Positions 29,201 to 40,357 of a DNA stretch of 64,000 nucleotides are shown here, piece after piece (position 1 is the stretch's first letter; each line of letters begins with the position of its first letter). A program made the translations under genes and the position numbers. Below the pieces are notes generated by a model. The model was not told where the DNA came from, ran no database searches, and was given only the letters and a program-made list of their open reading frames with translations. The stretch comes from Endomychus coccineus (Eukaryota; Arthropoda; Insecta; Coleoptera; Endomychidae), in the NCBI GenBank assembly GCA_958510875.1, contig OY294068.1, positions 199,540,315-199,604,314 on the forward strand, in the 5' to 3' direction.

Positions 29201-30719
29201 AGTGTCACCAGATGTTTTCTGTTTTATATTTTAACGTGAGAAAGAAAATCTAGAATAAACATAAGTTACTCCACACCAGGTTCAAAAAGTTTGATATGGT
29301 ACCATATCAAATCAGGGTGAAGGGAGCTTCAATTATTTCTCACAAGTTTCAGTCAAGTTGCTGTCAAACGACACCGACCAAAACAGGACGAGAGACGAAT
29401 CGGTTAGCTTTCAAATTTTTTTTGAATGTCATCATCTTGAGATGCTTAGATAACGTGTTGTTCCAGAACCGTTTATGATCATAATATGGAAGTTTTATAT
29501 AGCGTATAAATGATGCGAAAATAAGATATAATAAGATAAGAAGCTAAATTATTAAGTTTTTCACAAATGTTTAATATCAAAGTGTATTGTAGTCGGTCGA
29601 TTAAACGGATCTGAAGAAAATCGCATTGTGTTCACTTTTAATAAATTCGCCGAGAGATGTTTACAAAGGGCGTAGTAGAGAAGTCATAAAAATCTTTTGT
29701 CGTCCTTGGATGGAGTCTGTGAACGGTCAGCGGGAGATATTGAAAATCTGAAAGGTGAATGAATAACTAAGGAAGCAGACGCATTTTCTCGCTATGAAAC
29801 CTCCCAACAAAGGGCAGGATGAAGAAGGAATCCCGGGCATAAATCTTACGCATCGTGAATCGAGAAACGCATTCCCGCCTGTAGAGGAGAAATCGCGGCA
29901 ACGACATCAAGGCGGCGGTGACTGGTTTAATCTAGCCACCCTTGCGCTACACAGGAATTTAATTGAATTCAAAAATCGAACAATGTTGACATTCCACATT
30001 GAATGATACCTACTTAGTAATTTGTACAAGGGAACTCTCGCTTTGTCTGAATTCTACGTACCTCTGTCTATAATACATAATAAATAAATAAATGAATATT
30101 GAAATCAGAATACTGTTTATAAAGCTCTGAATATTATTGGGATGATAATTATTCCTCTTACTATACGTAGTATAAAGGGAATATTGTTAAAAAAAAATCC
30201 GGATTTTCGAGGATAGATGGATTTTGAGCATTTATGAATCGATCTAGACTATTTTTATACACACTGTGGACACGATTGCGCCGTTCCTGTTGGTTTTATC
30301 GACTTGACATTGTGCAAATCGCATTAAAGAAGAGAAAATAGAAACTTTATTGGTTTTTGTGCGCTGTAACCTCGTTTCGAGTGGAATTTCTGACATCCGT
30401 ACTCAGTTTTTCGAATAGGATTGAAGCATTTTATTGAACTATAAGGGCAACCGTATTTTTCTGATATAAATATATATTACTCCCGACACGGATATATTTA
30501 CTTGCAGAAAATCTCATTTTAAGGTTCAAGGGACGGCGTAAAAGTGAAAAGATGCAGTCTATTTTCTGCGGACAAGTTCGGAGCACTTAGACCGATTGAT
30601 TGGGTCCATTGTGCGCCCCTTGATAGAAGAACCAATCCAGCAGGCCTAAGGTAGTGCCGAAGGCTGAGATTTTGCATGGACTGATATCTCTTATGGCTTC
30701 AAGCAGCATATGTGTGCTC
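29201..30719. other. No recognisable gene
   Basis: AT-rich sequence with short frames only and an AATA microsatellite at about 30078-30092. No family match seen. Confidence 0.4.
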
Positions 30720-31250
30720 TTAAACTAAAGAAGTCAGTGCTGGACATTCTGCTAGGATGTGAGAGGCAGCTTCATCCGCTTTTCCACATCTACTATAAGC
30801 TGGGTCTTCAACAATGCCCATTGGTTGCAGATGTTTATTCAGATGACAGTGTCTTGTGAGGAGTCCTGTCACCAGTATCAGGCCTTTCCTGCTCATAGAG
30901 AGTAGGGTTTTAGAGAGTTTAGGCGAAAGCTTCCCAATGTAGAGCTTCGCTTGCCTCATGCTTCATTGTACTATCAACGGTGGAGCGGAAAATCCTTCAA
31001 TGCGCCGTCTTTGATATACCTATCGATCAGCCTCTCCAGCGGTTTCAGGAAAAAGGATGTGAGGCTGATAGGGCGGAAATATTTGGCCTTGAATGTAGTC
31101 AGTTCTTCCCGTCTTAGGAATAAAAACTGACCTCCAAAGCCTTGGTATGAAGCCAGAGACGATACAAAATCGGAATATCCCGAACACCGGGATGGTGATA
31201 AGCTCCAAGCCCTCTTGTTAGAGAGCTGGGAAGATCCCATCCTCACCCGA
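30720..31250 (-). mobile_element. R1/LOA-like LINE: polymerase start joined to C-terminal zinc motif
   Basis: The minus strand from 31246 reads VFIPKTGR-like text, then AKYFRPISLTSFFLKPLERLIDRYI (polymerase motif 2 region) and ends at LKDFPLHR. A large deletion joins it at about 30960 to the RNase H end: SRKGLILVTGLLTRHCHLNKHLQPMG and YSRCGKADEAASHILAECPAL, with the CX2C...HX4C pattern. One frameshift. Same LINE group as 11.96-12.48 and 38.9-39.4 kb. Confidence 0.72.
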
Positions 31251-32199
31251 TATGAGTGACGTGAATATATTTGAAAAGTTGTTTCGAATATAGGTACTTT
31301 GAAAAAAGGCTAGTCTAAAATCCACCGCATTGAAATGTCAACAAGAATAATAGCGAGAGAAACTTTCGTTGTTGCCTAATAATTTGAATCTGATAAGAAT
31401 GTTTCGCCAAACCAGCGTTCAGTAATACATGTCATTATAATGATATATTGCAAGACAAATTATATCTCACATATTTGTCATTTCATTCAGCATTGCCATA
31501 ATTCATGAAGGAAAACAGCAATGAGGTTTTTTGTAATACGATGCTTGACGCTGCCACATCAGAGGGACTTGGAAATGAGATTATGTCCCTTAGCGCGTTT
31601 CATTTTTCGATATGGAGAAATAGAATTCCACACCCTTGGGGCTCGAAGCACCATAAAGTGTATTACAATTTGTAGTCTCGATTAAGATCGATTCCACGCT
31701 TCCACTAGTTTATGTGGCTGCCAAATAGTCACTCTTCACTCTTTGTCACAAGCAGGCAACAATTTCCACGGAGCGGGTCGAAGTCGATATTCTAAGGATA
31801 TATTCGAGTTTTATATTCTTTGTAGCGACTATTCCTACCGAACTCAAGGATATATCACCCGCTTATTGGCTGTTACAGGCGATTAGATCATTCTGATACT
31901 ATAGATTTCCATAATAACAGATGAATTCCAAGAAATTACGTATAATTCATTAGTCTTGAACAGCTCTACATTTTCCAAAATATAATTATAATGAACAGCT
32001 TTAATAAGCAATAAATATTCAATTAGCCGTAATGATCAACATTCATCCATCTTTTCTCTTCTTACCAATGAAAGCTCTGTGTGACGAGATTCAGGCATCC
32101 TTAAAATTTATCTGAGACCTTGACCGGTCCTCGAAATCAAATTGTGACGAGTATCATGCCGTCCAAGGTCTACTTTATAAAATACAAAGTATACAATTA
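31251..32199. other. No recognisable gene
   Basis: AT-rich; no frame of interest and no repeat partner noticed within the window. Confidence 0.4.
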
Positions 32200-32201
32200 T
32201 A

Positions 32202-34505
32202 CAGGGTGTCCTCGAACTGCGTGGCAAAAATAAAACCGAAAGATTCTTTGATTCGAAAAAAATTTGATGAGCAGTTCTACTTTTGCCTCAAGTGTCTTGG
32301 TTACCCGGTAGAGGGCTTCAAAATTGCAGAAATAATTTTGTTTTTTCGGTATAACTTGAGAACGTGATGAAGAACTTTTACAGTATTTGGCAGGTGAGTT
32401 ACTGTCAATAATGGCCATTTTTGAGAGTGGAGCACAGAGCCTTAGAGACCATAGAAATGGCTCAAACATGAGGATGTAACGGGAAAAGTGTCCAGAACTT
32501 TTTTGTGGTCAATGTAATTCACTCGATATTTTTTATGTAAATAGCTTATCTAATTTGAAAACTTTTCTTACTCTTAGAAAATTTTGATAAAATCAACGGA
32601 TTAGCTTGAAAAAATTAATTTTCGAGTCTCTGCAATTTTGGCTTACTAATTTTACTTGATTAATATACCTTAGTTGCCTTTGCTTTTCTAATGTCATTTT
32701 GGCATTTGAAGAATTTATTCTCAAAATTGTCAGGTTTTACTTTGCTTTCCGTAAAAATTTTGTAAAATTATGGCTCAAAATTTCACTAACACTGAAATGG
32801 TTGATACGTTATTGATTTATGGACTTTGTCGTTGCAATGGCCGGAGAAAGGAAAGATATCCGCATAGCAGAATTCCAAATCGGCAAACCTTCGCGAAACT
32901 GGCAAATTTGAAGCAAATCGCAGAGAAACTGGACGCAGACGGACAAGAAGGACGTTAGAGCTCGAAGAAGCGATACTGGAAGCGGTTGAAACTGAACCTG
33001 GGATAAGCACACTACGTTTGGGACTTCGTATTGGAGCCTCAAAATCATTAGTTCATAATGTACTGAAAGAAGAACTGTTGTATCCCTATCATATTAAAAC
33101 AGTTCAAGACTTATTGCCCATGGATCCAGGTCATCGGCTAGATTTCTGTCGGCTTATTGCCCAAAGACAAAACGCAAACCCCAATTTTTGTAGAAGAATT
33201 CTGTTCACGGACGAAGATACTTTCACGAGATGTGGTCTTTTTAACCTCCATAATGAACATTTCTATGCTGATGAAAATCCTCATGAAACGGAAGTTACAT
33301 ATTTTCAGAATCAAACTACAATCAATGTTTGGGTTGGAATTGTGGATAACTTTATTATTGGCCCTACCGTTATACCCGATCGATTGAACCGGGAGAACTA
33401 CTTGAACTTTTTGGAACAAAGGCTACTTGAACTGTTGGAAGACTTGCCCTTACACATTCGTCGTGGCCTCATTTCACATTAGCAGTGAGGTGACATTTGA
33501 ATGCGGAATATCCAGATCGCTGGATAGGTAGAGGACACGATGCACCAGTGAACTGGCCGGCCTGCTCCCCTGATTTGACGGCCTGGGACTTCTTTCTATG
33601 GGGCGCTTCGAAGTCGAAAGTTTATGCAGCTCCAGTAAACATACGAGAGAAATTGTTGCAACGAATTAATCATGAAGCGGATTTATTGAAGAATGATCCT
33701 GAAGTACTAGCCAGAGTTCAATCCAATTTCTTGAAACGAATTAATTTGTGTATTCAGGAAAATGGGCAACATTTCGAACAATTGGTGCCTTAGCGATTTC
33801 CCAAAAAGTTTTGTTGTTTCTTTTAATTCAGCATTTGTTTTTCCTACATAATCACATCGTTTTCCCATTTCTATTGTTTTTATTATTCGTGTTTTACCGA
33901 GATATTAACCATTTCAGTGTTAGTGGAATTTTGAGCCATAATTTTATAAAATTTTTACGGAAAGCAAAGTAAAAACTGACAGTTTTGAGAATAAATTCTC
34001 CAAATGACAAAATGACATTAGAAAAGCAAAGGCAACTAAGGTATTGTAATCAAGTAAAATTAGTAAGCCAAAATTGCAGAGACTCGTAAATAATTTTTTT
34101 CAAGCTAATCCGTTGATTTTATCAAAATTTTCAAGGAGTAAGAAAACTTTCAAATTAGATAAGCTATCTACATAAAAAATATAGAGTGAATTACATCTAC
34201 AACAAAAAAGTTCTGGACTCTTTTCCCGTTACATCCTCAAGTTTGAGCCATTTCTATGGTCTCTAAGGCTCTATGCTCCGCTTTCAAAAACGGCTATTAT
34301 TGACAGTAACTCACCTGCCAAATATTGTAAAAGTCCTTCATCACGTTCTCAAGTTATACCGAAAAAACAAAATTATTTTTGCAACTTTGAAGCCCTCTAC
34401 CGGCTAAACAAGACACTTGAGGCAAAAGTAAAAAGGCTCATCAAATTTTTTCCGAATCAAAGAATCTTCGGTTTTATTTTTGCCACGCAATTCGAGGACA
34501 CCCTG
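32202..34505 (+). mobile_element. Tc1/mariner-superfamily transposon with ~0.6 kb terminal inverted repeats
   Basis: Ends CAGGGTGTCCTCGAACTGCG and its complement, each bordered by TA (32200-32201 and 34506-34507). The inverted repeats span about 32202-32808 and 33903-34505, and include the first ~13 codons of the transposase. One transposase gene in between, broken. Terminal repeats this long are unusual for the superfamily. A solo repeat is at 20131-20606. Confidence 0.9.
32770..33793 (+). pseudogene. DDE transposase pseudogene of the 32.2 kb transposon
   Basis: Begins MAQNFTNTEMVDTLLIYG inside the left terminal repeat. A frameshift near 32935 moves the reading to LELEEAILEAVETEPG and then the open frame 33018-33482: LGLRIGASKSLVHNVLKEE (helix-turn-helix), FTDEDTFTRCG (first Asp), INVWVGIVDNFIIGP and LPLHIRRG. 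A ~25-bp deletion then removes the second catalytic motif (normally QQDGAPPH); only PHF survives, followed by a stop. The rest is open (33497-33793) with NWPACSPDLTAWDFFLWG (third Asp) and a C-terminal NGQHFEQLV. Inactive because of the missing Asp, stop and frameshifts. Confidence 0.85.
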
Positions 34506-34509
34506 TATA

Positions 34510-35137
34510 AATAAACAATGGACAATATAATGCGAATATCATTCATACATTTAAAACCATAACATTTAAAATGTTTCCAGACTTAGTTAAGGTATTTGAA
34601 CAGAGTTTCAAAAATAATTTCATATAAATCATAAATTCTTCAACACTGAAATAGCGTTTTGGTGCCAAAGGCATTTTACCTATACCTAATTTGACTGGAA
34701 TAATGTGAATAAGTGTGATCAAATATAGATCAATAACTGGCCATGTGGCTTGCATGAGTTTGGCACTGGATTATTTTATTTTCCCCTCAAGTAGTCGGGA
34801 AGAATAAAACACTGATTAATATACGAAAAAGAAAAAAGACTTGTAATAACTTTGTGGCACGCGTGAAATAGATACGATTTCCTAATAAAATAGTCATAAA
34901 CAATTGATAGCTACATTAAAGTAATGGAGCGAAAGGTTATCAATTATTTACGACCGTTTATATTTTATCATCTTGGGGATTCCTATTTCATATAATTATC
35001 GTCCGATTGATAATAAACAGTTAATAAAAATGAACATGTCTATCAAGGAAATTGTCCATTTGAATTATGATAATATTCAAGTGCCTTAAATATAATGTTT
35101 TGCAATTGTTATTTACGTATTCGACGATAACAAACAT
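34510..35137. other. No recognisable gene
   Basis: AT-rich spacer to the right of the transposon. Nothing recognised. Confidence 0.35.
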
Positions 35138-35512
35138 TTGAAGGAGATTCATACTTCAGACTTAATTATAGAAGGAAAGCACGTTCTGTTAAGACCGTTT
35201 ATTCAGTACTATTTACCCATAATGTACATCGAAATAGGTGACATACCAGTGGCGCATCCGAATATGTCACAGGGGCCAATTAGTTTTTTTAGTACTAGAG
35301 ATGAAAGTGTTGAAGAAACGTTTATTATTGAGATAAACAAAAAATCTCATGGGGTAGCAGTACTAACTGATTTTTCTTTAATTCGTGATCACAGTATTTA
35401 TAATAATGTAACAATTACATTATCAATTAATATATTTATTTGTTCAATCATTCATAGAGATAAACCTGATATCAAGGATGTGTTCCTGTTTCAGTTTAAG
35501 ATAACTTGTTAG
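35138..35512 (+). CDS. Unrecognised 124-codon open frame
   Basis: Has a mixed, protein-like composition (IIEGKHVLLRPF, VAHPNMSQGPISFF, ESVEETFIIEINKKSHGVAV, VTITLSINIFICSIIH). The LRPF start followed by a G-V-A-V-L strand is loosely reminiscent of GNAT acetyltransferases, but the acetyl-CoA loop is not visible. A weakly similar stretch (LITLSIN...DIHR) occurs at 44.8 kb. It could be an exon, a pseudogene or chance. No neighbour gives context. Confidence 0.25.
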   Translation: MKEIHTSDLIIEGKHVLLRPFIQYYLPIMYIEIGDIPVAHPNMSQGPISFFSTRDESVEETFIIEINKKSHGVAVLTDFSLIRDHSIYNNVTITLSINIFICSIIHRDKPDIKDVFLFQFKITC

Positions 35513-35639
35513 ACATAGGAATGATAATATTTGCATAGTAAATCTACTACACATCAACGTTTAAACTTAATTCAATAAACAGTGGCTTATACAAGAACAC
35601 ATTGACACAGCTCATTATAACGTAAGCAAAGCACAACTA

Positions 35640-36090
35640 CTAATCCAACACAGCATTTCAACACTATAAATAAGAAACAATCGCCCTTATCCACTGAAAA
35701 TGCTGTTGAAATATTGAGCTTCTTCAAATAGATATTACAGGAATATCTGTTTGAAGAAGTTTCGGTGGTAGCGAAACTAGTTAGGTACATTTATTAAAAA
35801 AAGGAATTATCTTCATATATGGCAGCTATTTTACTTGTGTGTTGGTTTTTGGACGTTTATAGATGTAAATTCATTGTATATACTATTCTGGGGAAATAAA
35901 TTACACTAACACATATGCTGATTATTTTCGTCTTTACGTACGTTTCGATCTCACGACCATCATTAGAAGACGTAGAGCTGTATAAAACGTTATTTCTTAA
36001 AACTAATAGCATCACCACAAGGCGTCCTTATCGCACTAATTTCAATTAAATATGTCCTCGTTGCCGAAACGAATTAATGGTCTGAACATT
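35640..36090 (-). mobile_element. Small Penelope terminal fragments (groups B and D)
   Basis: About 35667-35710 matches the group B terminus (AATCGCCCTTATCCACT; compare 42.22 kb). About 35905-36080 matches 57.05-57.22 kb of group D, including minus-strand CTAATGATGGTCGTGAGATC and GAAACGTACG, a hammerhead-like core with one change in CTGATGA. Confidence 0.5.
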
Positions 36091-36544
36091 AACCCGATGG
36101 CACTGTGGTTTATCGTTAGAGGACGTTTCAATGTCCAATTCATCTCACAGACCGAATTTTCCCCGCTGCTAGATCTCGAGATACGGCATCCGCATTTTTT
36201 TTTTCACTGGAGGTTAACCCTTTCCAAGTTGCGGTTACTTGGAAAGCATGCCATTTTTATACACTTCCACCATATGCCATCATTTTTTATCGTGTCCATT
36301 CATCAGGGTGACCAGTTAAAATTGAACCGAGAATGGACTGCAAGTTAACCCTCCCAAACCTGGTGGAAAATGTTCATTGGTGTTGGCAATTGTTAACATA
36401 CCCTATGCCATCAAAAGTTATCGGTCCATTTCCGAGTAATTGGCCATTATTTAGACCAAAAATGTTTCTTTTTTTCATTTTGTGGATAAAACTTGCTGGT
36501 TACAAGGTAACATGATGGCACCATGTTAAATAACTTTATTGGAG

Positions 36545-36800
36545 GTCAAATAAAGATTTAAAATTATTGCCATCACTCCTTGCCTATTTCAACCCCCCAA
36601 AACTCCCTAAAATCATCCAGCAGAATAAAAAAATAAAATAAAAAAGAGCCGTTTCGATTTTAAACCCAGCCAGAGTCTTAAAAATTGACTAATTTATCAT
36701 ATTATCATTTGATTCATATTTTTTTGGGGGGTGGTTTTGGGGGTTTTGGGGGGTTGGAATAGGCAAGGAGTGATGGCAATCATTTTAAATCTTTATTATA
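36545..36800. repeat. Inverted repeat with G-rich arm
   Basis: The left arm (AGATTTAAAATTATTGCCATCACTCC...CAACCCCCC) and right arm (GGGGGGTT...GGAGTGATGGCAAT...TTTAAATCTT) pair over about 55 bp with a ~120 bp spacer. The plus strand near 36724-36760 has three runs of 5-6 G with GG pairs between. Probably a MITE. Confidence 0.65.
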
Positions 36801-36804
36801 CTAA

Positions 36805-36930
36805 CTATTATTTAACTTTTAACATTGTATTTAATTCCATATAATATCTTTTTATTAATCTTTTCTGATTTTCAATGTTCGGTAAGTTCTAATTTTATCA
36901 TTTTATTGTTTAGGAAATGAAATCATAACA
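36805..36930 (-). repeat. Fragment of the LTR-like sequence at 54.4 kb
   Basis: The reverse complement of this stretch matches 54448-54575, beginning at the same TGTTATGATTTCATTTCC boundary. That shared start supports a true repeat end there. Confidence 0.6.
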
Positions 36931-37179
36931 ATACATACATTGCAAGATCGAGTTGCAATAAGATATCGATATGAAGTACATTTTAATTCTTTCCGATTTA
37001 TAAAAACAGATGATGAAACGAATTCAGATCAAACAAAAAATTTCTATAATCTGAGAAGAATGATATTTCAAATTAAATAGCTTTCTGGCTACCTTTAACG
37101 GAAACGTACATCAGATTAGATGATAAGACAAAAATAATATTATACAGGATAAAGAGCACAAATTTGAGTAATCATGATA

Positions 37180-37790
37180 CCATTCATAGTCGAAACGTTC
37201 CGAGTAGAAAATTATGTTCCCTACATTCTCAAACACGTTTTGTTTCTAATCAGGATCACATACAGCTTATACGAAACTTCACCACTAATTAATCTTAGAT
37301 TTTTCGATTGCCTTTTCTGAGAGTAGTTTTTAGTACTGCAGGGTTTGTATTATATAAAAAATTACAACGAGAACAGCCCCTAACATTATGTATGCATATC
37401 CAGAGTGGTCTTGGTGGGTACAACGAAATTGAAGTGAAGATAACGTTGAGACCAAACTTCTTTTGTAAACCACGAAGTTCTTATTTTTCCATCTGCATCA
37501 TGCCTAATGTTCATATCCAAGAAAATAATGTTTTTGTTCACTCCTGTGTCACAAGTAAATTGAAGTTTACAGTGGAAATTGTTAAATTTATTAATCATGT
37601 TTTGAATTTTATCATTGGAAACACACATTAGGCAATCATCATTTCATAGCTAAGTTAGCAATAGTAGCTGAAATAGGAGATTCTATTGCTGTGCCGGATT
37701 AGCCCAAAATATTGCTGCTCACCGTATTGAAAATAAATGCATTCTAATCAAAACTTTACTACATTTACAAATTCATTTAAAAAAATTATA
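37180..37790 (-). mobile_element. Group D Penelope-like element fragment
   Basis: The minus-strand frame 37628-37386 reads VSNDKIQNMINKFNNFHCKLQFTCD and NIIFLDMNIRHDADGKIRTSWF, the polymerase segment after YVDD (compare SLPFLDVLVSRQ in PLE-A). Its flanks match 57.25-57.6 kb. It contains the block CAATAGTAGCTGAAATAGGAGAT (37655-37680) seen in all group D copies. Truncated, with stops. Confidence 0.6.
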
Positions 37791-38889
37791 TAAATAAATA
37801 GAAATTTGAGGGATTATATCCTTAAACGTAATTTAGTTGAAAACACTTTTCTGGTATTATGTTTACTGGGTTGATAGAAACAACTGTTGAACTGTTGTTG
37901 TTAAAAAGATTAAATTGTAAATTATCTGTTCTTTGAACTTAAATTATTGTGCATATGTATTTACACGCAGTAACCGCCAGAACTATAGAACACTCTAAAA
38001 GAATAGATTATTGCGGATGTATATATACTGTTGGATTAAATGTATGGAAACATTCTACCATTTTTAAAGCTCTTGAAGATTCAGCTGAAAGATTTATTAC
38101 GTTCCACCGAACATTATCGCAAGATGTTTCTTTCGTGAATGTTTAAGAGTAGTTTAACATTTCGCCTTCCAGGTCATTTATAAATAATTTATTAACCACT
38201 ACCTGAACGTAAAACCCTTAAAGTACCTACATATATTATCCTCAAAGTTACATGCCGGTCATGTTAGAACTTACGGGCTATGTATATAAATTTTAGGATT
38301 AGATTTGCGTCGTTTGGGTTTAGTAGCAATTTGTATTTTGGTGGCAGGTGCAGTATAAAACTCCATTGCATAATTTAACTTAGCCCGGGGTCGTTTAAAA
38401 TATTAATTACGCAGCCACCTAAATTTCAATTCGGAATTCTCGTTACTGAAGGATATGATATCATTATTATTACCAGTATCAGCTAGTTGCCAGTTTCTTA
38501 TCAAGTATTTGTTGTTATTTATCATGTGAGTTAAGGATGTGATTCACTTAACATTGTTTTTTATTGTCTGTATATTGAACGTATCGCTTAATGAAGGATT
38601 CATAGGATCTGGCCGGAAATTTACAAAAACTCTAGAGTGGTATAGTAGTTGGTTAGCGTATCATTATCCTCAATAAAGGGCTGGGGATTAAGCCCTACAT
38701 GCGCCCCATAATCAGAAGCTTTGTGGCCCACCAGAATAACTTCCTCTGGAGTCAGCTTGCACCGCCGAAGTAACGTTTGAGAATAGACAAATCACAATCA
38801 TAGCGAGTAACCTAGCAGTGCTTAAGACACGAGTCATATACAATCACCTCACAATGTGTACTCGATTGCGTGAAGGAACTAACGGCACT

Positions 38890-39420
38890 AGTAAAGAACC
38901 CCAATAGAGTGAGACTTGTTTGGGAGACGCGGAGACAGTGAAACTGCTGTCGCCTGTCGCACTCGCTCGTGCTCGTGGGGGTGTAACAACCCTGATTGAA
39001 CTAGAGCCAACTTGTGGCATTTCCCATGCCGAGAGAGAGAGAGAGATAGGTTTTGCACACCATTGGGGCCTTTTGGGGCCTTGTGGGCTACTTCTTTTTC
39101 ATGCTTGTTCAAACGAAGTTTTTATCTAGTCCCAGCTATGTATCTTCTGACTTCCATTTCAGTTCAACGGTTTTGAAATTGAGGTATTTCTTTTCCATTT
39201 GAACTAGAGTGGTCTTGGTGGGATTACGACTCATCGATTGGCACCATTCTTCGGCGTAGTCACTGCCCCATAGGTGATGATGATCCCATTAATACCGTGT
39301 AGTTACAATGTACAAGGTTTCTTTTCCGTGTAAAGGCAACTAGAGTGGGGTTGACTTTGTGTCCCATCGATTGGCACCATTCTTCGATGTAGTCAAGACC
39401 TTTTTAACCTGGGATCAATA
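38890..39420 (-). mobile_element. R1/LOA-like LINE fragment with internal duplication
   Basis: The minus strand reads DYIEEWCQSMGHKVNPTLVAFTRKRNL, typical of the polymerase thumb (VEEWC...VNP.KT.LV.FTRKR). It then continues with VELKWKSEDT and NKHEKEVAHKAPKGPNGV (compare LTWKKHVEEVTRKATKALMVC). A ~60 bp block containing CATCGATTGGCACCATTCTTCG occurs twice, at about 39205-39262 and 39349-39408. A GA microsatellite lies at 39033-39046. Dead copy. Confidence 0.6.
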
Positions 39421-39834
39421 TGGAAACAATTACTTATTAGGTCGTCAATGAAATATTTCATTTTCTGTTGGCATATCGGAATCGAGAGCTGTAATTAAAG
39501 CCTATGTATTGTAACGTAGTAAGACATTCTTGACGAAACTTTCTGATAAATTATACCTTCCCCAGAGCAGTTTTGTTCCCTAACGACGAACAAGTTCTCA
39601 ACAAAGGGAAATGAACAATACAACATATTCTCCGGGTCCGGATTTCCCTAAAACGCTTTCAATGTAAGTCTGAATGTATCGATCAGAGAGCGAGACTTTG
39701 CGAGTTCCTTCTAACTTGTGCCTTGCGGATCTGTAGATGAGTAATGAACGGGCTTTATAAACTGCCGGCACTCGTTTCGATTATTAACACGAGCTTCAAG
39801 TAGCTGTTTCCCGAATGATTAGTTTCCCTACGTT

Positions 39835-40074
39835 TTAGAGCACCATCAGCGTCGTTAGCTTTAATAGAAGCGGGACGTTGAATTGCTGAATTTGATTCTG
39901 AATTGTGTTGAGTTTCGGTTTACGCTCACGTAACTTGAAGACTTGTTTATAATAGATGGTATCCTCATGAATCGCTGGCGGGTCGACGATGGAGTTGTCG
40001 TTGTCGATTGGTGCTACTTGGAGACTTGGAATATAAGAAGGAAATTCGAGCATCACTGGATAGGCAAAAGACAC
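39835..40074 (-). CDS. Unrecognised 79-codon open frame
   Basis: Reads FPSYIPSLQVAPIDNDNSI, DPPAIHEDTIYYKQVFKLRE, NTIQNQIQQFNV. The composition looks protein-like, but no domain is recognised and no splice context was established. It may be part of a retroelement or an exon. Confidence 0.2.
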   Translation of the reverse strand: MSFAYPVMLEFPSYIPSLQVAPIDNDNSIVDPPAIHEDTIYYKQVFKLRERKPKLNTIQNQIQQFNVPLLLKLTTLMVL

Positions 40075-40357
40075 AAACGGTATACATTAAAATGAAATAA
40101 AATATTGTAACACTTCCATCCTTGAATATCGTTAATAGCATTCCGAATAATAGATGGTCTTTGAATAGTTTTAACGTAGCATCTCTTTTTTCGTTACTGC
40201 AGCATTTTCTACAGGAAGCACAAAAATCAATACTGTGTTATTGTTATTGTATCGAAACTATTTCAATCTTCATTTATTCTGACACCATTACACCATAGAG
40301 TGAACCCAAGAAATAAAATGCATCTTCACACTTCGATGACGTAACTTGAATCTTAAA

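Noticed and set aside
35138..35512. GNAT acetyltransferase
   Set aside because: Only a loose resemblance at the N-terminus; the acetyl-CoA binding motif (Q/RxxGxG/A) is absent, so the name is not used.
37949..38146. 65-codon plus-strand frame as a gene
   Set aside because: No domain, no splice context, AT-rich surroundings with similar chance frames nearby.
38635..38720. tRNA-like string (GGTATAGTAGTTGGTTAGCG) as a second SINE or tRNA gene
   Set aside because: A box A-like start is present, but no good box B (only GGGGATTAAGCCC) and no cloverleaf could be drawn. No partner copy in the window.
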